Shown here piece after piece: positions 57,734 to 64,000 of a stretch of DNA of 64,000 nucleotides (the stretch's first letter is position 1; every line of letters starts with the position of its first letter). Source of the stretch: Prostheceraeus crozeri. Lineage: Eukaryota; Platyhelminthes; Polycladida; Euryleptidae. The position numbers were made by a program, and so were the translations under genes. The notes below the pieces were generated by a model, which saw only the letters and a list, made by a program, of their open reading frames with translations, was not told where the DNA came from and ran no database searches. The stretch is from NCBI GenBank assembly GCA_907163375.1, contig CAJQUW010005270.1, positions 1 through 64,000 on the forward strand. Direction: 5' to 3'.

Positions 57734-57740
57734 CACATCC

Positions 57741-58923
57741 ATTATAATATATATGTATATATGAAGGCCATTGTGTCCGCTCGCTCTAGAGAAGAAAGTC
57801 ATTCCTCAAGATCCTTGCGTGACATCAGCCAAATAGTGTCCTCTAATAATATGCATCCAGAGGATCGTAGATATAGATTATTAGGGAGACGAATGCTCTT
57901 GGCCTACACACACGAGACTCGGGATGACCACAAGGGTCTAAACGTAAGAGTAGGGAGACCCTATCCCAATGGGAAAAAACCCTGATGTTTATCGAGGACT
58001 TTCGATGACACACGCCGTGTGGAGGCCTCATCAAAGGCTGAGGACGTCACATGGTGTGTTTAAGTGCTAACCTTAACAGATATGATTTATCTATAATTCT
58101 TATAACTACGAATTACAATTACCCTCTTCTATATTCCACAAATGTGTAGTATGCACACAAGCCTGTAGCTTTGCATGGACCCCTTCTAAAAAATACAAAT
58201 TGAACCGACCATGATTGAATTTGCGCTTTTTAGTATCACTTACTATATTAAGCTTCTCCAACGTCATCGTAGCAAAATTCTATCAAAGTGTGGATTTTGA
58301 TAACAAACGATACAGGTTGTCAGCTGTGATGTGGAATCGACGCAAATTTGTGGGGCGCCAAAGCCTATGCATTCTAACAAATTTTTAATTCATTTAATCC
58401 AGTAGCATTGCATTTTCCAAATCATGTCAATGCCTATTTGTCATGAAAAATCATGTGCTATGGCAAAAGCAAGCAACATAGGCAAGTAACTAGAATTTCT
58501 CACGTTGTGTATTGCATCCAATGGAGGACAGTACGCACCATCGTTTTCGGTGTAGTCGTGTTTTTTAGTAGATATACACGAACTCAACTGTGGAGTTGGC
58601 TGCATTTATCTTTAGTGCGGATACTCTATCTCAATCACAGTCCTACAAGTAACCAATTTGACATTTTAGTGAACATTTTGGAGAAAGTGTGTGTCAAGCA
58701 TGCTCATAAGCATCGTCAAGAGAGTTTTAATTTTAATAAAGACAATAGTCTGACAGATGATCTTGGAACCAACTGCAGCTCAGTGTTTCAAAATTGGACA
58801 AAATAATTGGACCAATGACGATGTTGTGGTGCCGTAACAATTGTAGCTAGTGTTTGCATAGTAAAATCATAGGAGTAAAATTATGTCGAACTAATGCATA
58901 TGTATATTGTAATATATTATAAT
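57741..58923. repeat. Spacer of the 3.86-kb unit (1,183 bp)
   Basis: The left part (57741-58268) equals the end of the 2,107-bp units. The right part (58269-58923) is found only in the array and at 54408-55062. Two + frames recur in every copy: 75 codons from 57761 (MKAIVSARSREESHSSRSL..) and 117 codons at 58453-58806 (MCYGKSKQHRQVTRISHVV..). Neither has a known domain. Because the copies are recent, their conservation says nothing about selection. The next copy is 61601-62783, in which one extra G near 62180 opens a longer frame starting with a hydrophobic segment (FLVSLTILSFSNVIVA). Confidence 0.8.
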
Positions 58924-59374
58924 AGTAGTCGTACACTTCTTCGACACGGACACTTCTTCGACAAATTTTCGGACACTTCTTCGACAGTACTTTTCTTCGA
59001 CACGGACATTTCTTCGACACAGACACTTCTTCGACAGTACTTCTCTTCGACACGGACACTTCTTCGATAGTACTTTTTTTAACTTTTCGACACATTTTGG
59101 TTTATTTTGATTTATAGACATTGATTCATTACTATTAGTACTGTTCCAGTTATTGCTTCAACCGTATGATTTTTAACCCGTCTATATTTTTCTATCGGCG
59201 TTTGTTATTACACATGTTGGTACTAAAAATATTCTGTGAATGACAGGAAAGTATAATTAACGATACTATTTAAAATATATTTAAAAATACTCTTTGATAA
59301 TGACATGAAACTATATTAACGAGTTATTATTCAAGTTAGACAAGATATTCAATATCGAGGAAAACAGTAAAAAA

Positions 59375-60529
59375 TTACTTTAATGCAATGTTCATAGAAA
59401 CTCCATGCAAATAATCAAGGATTGGCATTTCTTCATCATCATATAGCTTCTTCAAATGCTTAATTGCATTCTCCCTCTCGCGATTTAATTTGGTCTTCTT
59501 GGGTGGCCTTGCTCCATTACTCAGATGTTGTCGTATTACGTGAAGGGTTAAGGTTTGTTTACTTATCAATAAGGATGCCAATTCATAAATGCCGAGATGG
59601 CTTCTGCCTGCCAAGATCTTCATGACATTGTTTGTCCTCTCCAGTTCCTCCTCTATTCCATTGTAAACATTCCATTTTTCAATCATGAATATTGGTTTCC
59701 TTCTGACTGTGTTTTCTCCTGAAACTCTGATCGGAGCGCCCCTGACAAATGTATTGTCGAAGTAATTGAGGAGTTCGGGGGCTTCTTCCAATAACTTTGA
59801 CACCTCCGGATAGCCTTCAATAACGCATTCCACAGGCAAAAAAGCGATGGCTAATAGCATCCGGACAGCATTTCGAAAATCAATGTTCTCATTGTATTTT
59901 TTTGAAAATCCAAGCTTTTTCATTTTCCTGAAAACTACTTGTCCAAGATGGAAAAGACAAGATTGAATTTCTCCATTAGGAAAATAAAATGAAAATGCAT
60001 TCATAGATGCAATTTCCAGATCTACATGTAATGTGATATTACACGGAGGGACACCTTCTTCATTTGGGGCATTTTTTAGAATTTGTTCCCATACTTCTTT
60101 GTAATCTTCTTCACGTTTTCCGGGCATCAGTGCATAGACCAGTGGAAACCACCTTCCATAACGACATCCCATTATAGTAAGCAGCTGATAGAACATGTAT
60201 GGAACAATATCAAAGGTACCATCCAACATCCACGCATCACATCCCATCAGTCTTGCAATATTATCCTTTGTAGAGAATATCACAATCCTGTTACTATCGT
60301 TTCGATTATCATACAGACAAAAGTGGTCTCCGTTGATAAGAGTTGTGTCATCAAAGTTTACTTCACTTATATTTGTTGGCTCGATCATCTTGTGTTTCCT
60401 TCGAAACCTTCTTGCCATTACCTTGACACTTTCGGCAGATGGAAGAACGTCAGCTCGGTTAGGATCTTTTTCAGCTAAAACTTTCAGAGCAATTTGTGAA
60501 GGTTTGGCGAATTTTTGGCTTTCTGTCAT
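59375..60529 (-). CDS. MULE (Mutator-like) transposase domain protein
   Basis: The frame is 384 codons, from ATG at 60529 (MTESQKFAKPSQ) to TAA at 59375. The MULE core is seen as MLDGTFDIVPYMFYQLLTIM (first catalytic Asp in DGTF), FPLVYALMPGKREEDYKEVW, VDLEIASMNAFSFYFPNGEI (second acid in DLE), SCLFHLGQVVFRKMKKLGF, and later IEKWNVYNGIEEELERTNNV. In most animal relatives a Glu follows TNN (TNN-x-VE). Here the text is TNNVMK, so the usual third acid is not in its place. The frame is open upstream of the ATG and encodes half of a FLYWCH-type zinc finger (YWKCSRTDICKRR ... HEH). The finger's first half (MAVLNGYTFVIDNS, from ~60721) is in another frame. It would bind and cut the element ends. Confidence 0.85.
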   Translation of the reverse strand: MTESQKFAKPSQIALKVLAEKDPNRADVLPSAESVKVMARRFRRKHKMIEPTNISEVNFDDTTLINGDHFCLYDNRNDSNRIVIFSTKDNIARLMGCDAWMLDGTFDIVPYMFYQLLTIMGCRYGRWFPLVYALMPGKREEDYKEVWEQILKNAPNEEGVPPCNITLHVDLEIASMNAFSFYFPNGEIQSCLFHLGQVVFRKMKKLGFSKKYNENIDFRNAVRMLLAIAFLPVECVIEGYPEVSKLLEEAPELLNYFDNTFVRGAPIRVSGENTVRRKPIFMIEKWNVYNGIEEELERTNNVMKILAGRSHLGIYELASLLISKQTLTLHVIRQHLSNGARPPKKTKLNRERENAIKHLKKLYDDEEMPILDYLHGVSMNIALK

Positions 60530-60725
60530 TTCTCTTACTTTAGTGATTATTATTCTTTTTTCTATGTCAAATTGTTCATGTTCGTGTACATTTAAATTTG
60601 CGCCGTTATAAGAGTCATTTGTTGTTATCCTTCTTTTGCAAATATCAGTCCGGCTGCATTTCCAATATATTTTTTCATTGCGAGTTGTCTATAACAAAAG
60701 TGTAGCCATTCAACACTGCCATTGG
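60530..60725 (-). pseudogene. FLYWCH zinc-finger region of the MULE protein, one-base break
   Basis: MAVLNGYTFVIDNS lies in one frame and ends at a TGA. One base off, NEKIYWKCSRTDIC...NLNVHEHEQF continues in frame into MTESQ. Together they match a FLYWCH finger (aromatic-rich start, W-x-C, second Cys, terminal H-x-H). The same break is present in copy 1 (56690-56865), so it predates amplification of the array and is not a random read error. Confidence 0.7.
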
Positions 60726-61600
60726 TTTATAAATTGTAAATTATTGGTTTCACGCTCTTGTACACCAGTAGTCATCGTAGAGGTATCAATAAACTAGAAA
60801 GATTCGATTCCTAGCTTTCATAGCTGACAATAGGATGATATAGCAGTGCTCCTATCAAGCCAGTAGGTCACTGTCGCTCTCTATGACATCACGGCTTACA
60901 TACACTATCATATAACAGTCAATGCGATACAACGATATTGAAATAAGATGATAACTGTTTGAAAGTATGACGTATAAGGAATCCAATGGACTGATTATGC
61001 ATGATAGATGGAATGGATATATAAATTGAAAAATGGTAATTCAATGACATTGATATTGGTTGCTTGAAAAAGGACTACAAAGGAATGTTTTGACAAAATG
61101 TGAAAATTTTAGAATACAGCTCTTTCGTTTGTGTGGTGTTGATTTGTTTTTATTCATTCATCTGTATCCGATTAAAACATCATGTGCAAGCGGCAATAAA
61201 TACATGCACTATTATTGCTATTATAATAACAAGAGCATTATTGCCGAACATATTATGAATGATCATTCCACTCTTTTGTTAAACATTGGTGAATTCAACA
61301 CTGATTTTCTTGATCGTCAGAATGACCCTGTCCGCACCGGATTGCTGAACCTAAGGATATTTATCCCTACAAACCTGCGTTGAATCGCAAACATGAATTG
61401 CATGATCAACAGTTTCTAACCGTCTGTGTCGAAGAAATGTCTGTGCCGAAGAAAAATACTGTCGAAGAAGTGTCCGTGTCGAAGAAAAGTACTGTCGAAG
61501 AAGTGTCTGTGTCGAAGAAAAGTACTGTCGAAGAAAAGACCGAAAACATAGACATCCATTTGTCGAAGAAATGTCCGTGTCGAAGAAGTGTACCACATCC

Positions 61601-62783
61601 ATTATAATATATATGTATATATGAAGGCCATTGTGTCCGCTCGCTCTAGAGAAGAAAGTCATTCCTCAAGATCCTTGCGTGACATCAGCCAAATAGTGTC
61701 CTCTAATAATATGCATCCAGAGGATCGTAGATATAGATTATTAGGGAGACGAATGCTCTTGGCCTACACACACGAGACTCGGGATGACCACAAGGGTCTA
61801 AACGTAAGAGTAGGGAGACCCTATCCCAATGGGAAAAAACCCTGATGTTTATCGAGGACTTTCGATGACACACGCCGTGTGGAGGCCTCATCAAAGGCTG
61901 AGGACGTCACATGGTGTGTTTAAGTGCTAACCTTAACAGATATGATTTATCTATAATTCTTATAACTACGAATTACAATTACCCTCTTCTATATTCCACA
62001 AATGTGTAGTATGCACACAAGCCTGTAGCTTTGCATGGACCCCTTCTCAAAAAATACAAATTGAACCGACCATGATTGAATTTGCGCTTTTTAGTATCAC
62101 TTACTATATTAAGCTTCTCCAACGTCATCGTAGCAAAATTCTATCAAAGTGTGGATTTTGATAACAAACGATACAGGTTGGTCAGCTGTGATGTGGAATC
62201 GACGCAAATTTGTGGGGCGCCAAAGCCTATGCATTCTAACAAATTTTTAATTCATTTAATCCAGTAGCATTGCATTTTCCAAATCATGTCAATGCCTATT
62301 TGTCATGAAAAATCATGTGCTATGGCAAAAGCAAGCAACATAGGCAAGTAACTAGAATTTCTCACGTTGTGTATTGCATCCAATGGAGGACAGTACGCAC
62401 CATCGTTTTCGGTGTAGTCGTGTTTTTTAGTAGATATACACGAACTCAACTGTGGAGTTGGCTGCATTTATCTTTAGTGCGGATACTCTATCTCAATCAC
62501 AGTCCTACAAGTAACCAATTTGACATTTTAGTGAACATTTTGGAGAAAGTGTGTGTCAAGCATGCTCTTAAGCATCGTCAAGAGAGTTTTAATTTAATAA
62601 AGACAATAGTCTGACAGATGATCTTGGAACCAACTGCAGCTCAGTGTTTCAAATTGGACAAAATAATTGGACCAATGACGATGTTGTGGTGCCGTAACAA
62701 TTGTAGCTAGTGTTTGCATAGTAAAATCATAGGAGTAAAATTATGTCGAACTAATGCATATGTATATTGTAATATATTATAAT
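61601..62783. repeat. Spacer of the 3.86-kb unit, next copy
   Basis: Second full copy of 57741-58923. Differences are single-base changes and indels, for example CTTCTCAAAAAATAC against CTTCTAAAAAATAC and GCTCTTAAGC against GCTCATAAGC. Confidence 0.9.
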
Positions 62784-64000
62784 GGTAGTCGTACACTTCT
62801 TCGACACGGACACTTCTTCGACAAATTTTCGGACACTTCTTCGACAGTACTTTTCTTCGACACGGACATTTCTTCGACACAGACACTTCTTCGACAGTAC
62901 TTCTCTTCGACACGGACACTTCTTCGATAGTACTTTTTTTAACTTTTCGACACATTTTGGTTTATTTTGATTTATAGACATTGATTCATTACTATTAGTA
63001 CTGTTCCAGTTATTGCTTCAACCGTATGATTTTTAACCCGTCTATATTTTTCTATCGGCGTTTGTTATTACACATGTTGGTACTAAAAATATTCTGTGAA
63101 TGACAGGAAAGTATAATTAACGATACTATTTAAAATATATTTAAAAATACTCTTTGATAATGACATGAAACTATATTAACGAGTTATTATTCAAGTTAGA
63201 CAAGATATTCAATATCGATGGAAAACAGTAAAAAATTACTTTAATGCAATGTTCATAGAAACTCCATGCAAATAATCAAGGATTGGCATTTCTTCATCAT
63301 CATATAGCTTCTTCAAATGCTTAATTGCATTCTCCCTCTCGCGATTTAATTTGGTCTTCTTGGGTGGCCTTGCTCCATTACTCAGATGTTGTCGTATTAC
63401 GTGAAGGGTTAAGGTTTGTTTACTTATCAATAAGGATGCCAATTCATAAATGCCGAGATGGCTTCTGCCTGCCAAGATCTTCATGACATTGTTTGTCCTC
63501 TCCAGTTCCTCCTCTATTCCATTGTAAACATTCCATTTTTCAATCATGAATATTGGTTTCCTTCTGACTGTGTTTTCTCCTGAAACTCTGATCGGAGCGC
63601 CCCTGACAAAATGTATTGTCGAAGTAATTGAGGAGTTCGGGGGCTTCTTCCAATAACTTTGACACCTCCGGATAGCCTTCAATAACGCATTCCACAGGCA
63701 AAAAAAGCGATGGCTAATAGCATCCGGACAGCATTTCGAAAATCAATGTTCTCATTGTATTTTTTTGAAAATCCAAGCTTTTTCATTTTCCTGAAACTAC
63801 TTGTCCAAGATGGAAAAGACAAGATTGAATTTCTCCATTAGGAAAATAAAATGAAAATGCATTCATAGATGCAATTTCCAGATCTACATGTAATGTGATA
63901 TTACACGAAGGGACACCTTCTTCATTTGGGGCATTTTTTCCCATACTTCTTTGTAATCTTCTTCACGTTTTCCGGGCATCAGTGCATAGACCAGTGGAAA
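62784..64000 (-). mobile_element. MULE-type transposon, copy 3 (cut by the window edge)
   Basis: Starts GGTAGTCGTACACTTC after ATTATAAT (62776-62783) and continues past the end of the window. The sequence is colinear with copies 1 and 2. Confidence 0.85.
63236..64000 (-). pseudogene. MULE transposase, copy 3 (partial, frameshifted)
   Basis: C-terminal part of the same protein. It is broken by an extra A near 63610 (GACAAAATG), an extra A near 63705, a missing A near 63797 and a 9-bp loss near 63940 (the AGAATTTGT of the other copies). The 148-codon frame at 63236-63682 is what remains readable. Confidence 0.88.

Larger units (their letters stand above)
55063..57740 (-). mobile_element. MULE-type transposon, copy 1
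   Basis: The 2,678-bp element is flanked by ATTATAAT (55055-55062 and 57741-57748), an 8-bp duplication in the range usual for Mutator-like elements. The left end reads GG, five bases, then GTACACTTCTTCGACACGGA. The right end is the inverse with a different five-base word (ATGTG instead of TAGTC). Both ends continue inwards as TTCTTCGACA-type minisatellite repeats in opposite orientation. The transposase gene is on the - strand with frameshifts in this copy. Confidence 0.85.
58924..61600 (-). mobile_element. MULE-type transposon, copy 2 (intact transposase frame)
   Basis: 2,677 bp, flanked by ATTATAAT at 58916-58923 and 61601-61608. The left end begins AG instead of GG. It is otherwise as copy 1. 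It carries the only uninterrupted transposase frame in the window. Confidence 0.85.
54408..64000. repeat. Tandem array of ~3.86-kb units (MULE plus spacer)
   Basis: The element starts at 55063, 58924 and 62784, spacings of 3,861 and 3,860 bp. Each unit is a 2.68-kb MULE-type element followed by a 1,183-bp spacer (57741-58923, 61601-62783). The first unit's spacer is shared with unit 2 of the 2,107-bp duplication. Differences between units are rare and mostly single-base indels. The array runs off the right edge. One insertion followed by amplification of the whole unit explains the identical positions. Confidence 0.95.

Noticed and set aside
57199..57747. 182-codon + frame with VEEVSVSK repeats in the MULE element
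   Set aside because: The frame is not maintained in the next, nearly identical copy (61060-61607), and its end is the terminal minisatellite. Kept only as a repeat.
62076..62267. 63-codon frame beginning with a signal-peptide-like segment in the array spacer
   Set aside because: It starts with TTG, not ATG, and depends on one extra G that the other two copies lack.
1..64000. CRISPR arrays, bacterial operons, rRNA genes
   Set aside because: None seen. Spliced eukaryotic exons and animal transposons dominate, and the only regular short repeats are the minisatellite ends of the MULE.

Overview
The window looks like nuclear DNA of an animal, probably an invertebrate. It contains spliced exons of two conserved eukaryotic genes and a dense mix of animal-type transposable elements: Ty3/gypsy, Ty1/copia, APE-type LINEs, a Penelope-like element, mariner, FLYWCH/MULE and MITEs. 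It also contains several long strand-biased low-complexity tracts. Nothing visible fixes the species. Many open frames carry single-base indels. Some of these are decay, and some may be assembly error.

Host genes. The last two exons of a SEC14-like lipid-transfer protein gene (GOLD domain) lie on the + strand at 7587-7878 and 17971-18134. Coatomer subunit zeta (COPZ) lies on the - strand. Its exons at 40800-40868, 23590-23723, 23433-23523 and 18265-18312 are clear. Its first exon and the exon or exons encoding about 58 central residues were not found. The two genes converge tail to tail, with 130 bp between stop codons. A broken Myb/SANT-like gene (5681-7093) lies upstream.

Region by region. 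1-5680: mostly unannotated, with an open frame running off the left edge, and an A-poor CGTTCG-rich tract (3190-4250) between two diverged direct repeats. 5681-7093: Myb/SANT pseudogene split by a LINE 3' fragment. 7943-15865: a gypsy element with 139/141-bp LTRs and a 5-bp target duplication, inserted in the SEC14-like intron; its gag is split by a 3.6-kb LINE. 18599-18741: a 143-bp exact copy of that LINE's 5' end. 19180-19240: a well-formed hammerhead ribozyme on the - strand. 21003-22328: a decayed mariner. 28316-35137: a 6.8-kb C-rich, T-poor block inside an 8.8-kb interval bounded by 14-bp perfect inverted repeats with TGTAGA on both outer flanks. 37045-37590 and 38378-38541: purine-rich and T-rich tracts. 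41150-45330: a + strand LINE split by a - strand LINE and by a 505-bp MITE. 45390-47770: Penelope-like remnant. 48281-49005: mariner deletion derivative. 49480-50513: 3' end of a copia element.

The right 14 kb is tandemly duplicated DNA. A 2,107-bp unit carrying the copia LTR occurs twice (50193-54406). A 3.86-kb unit then follows (54408-64000, running off the edge). It consists of a 1,183-bp spacer and a 2,678-bp MULE-type transposon whose inverted ends are built from TTCTTCGACA minisatellite repeats. Of three transposase copies only the middle one has an uninterrupted 384-codon frame. The 2,107-bp units carry what looks like the pre-insertion site.

The strongest candidates for something undescribed are the isolated hammerhead ribozyme, the MULE array with minisatellite termini, and the C-rich block with transposon-like boundaries.
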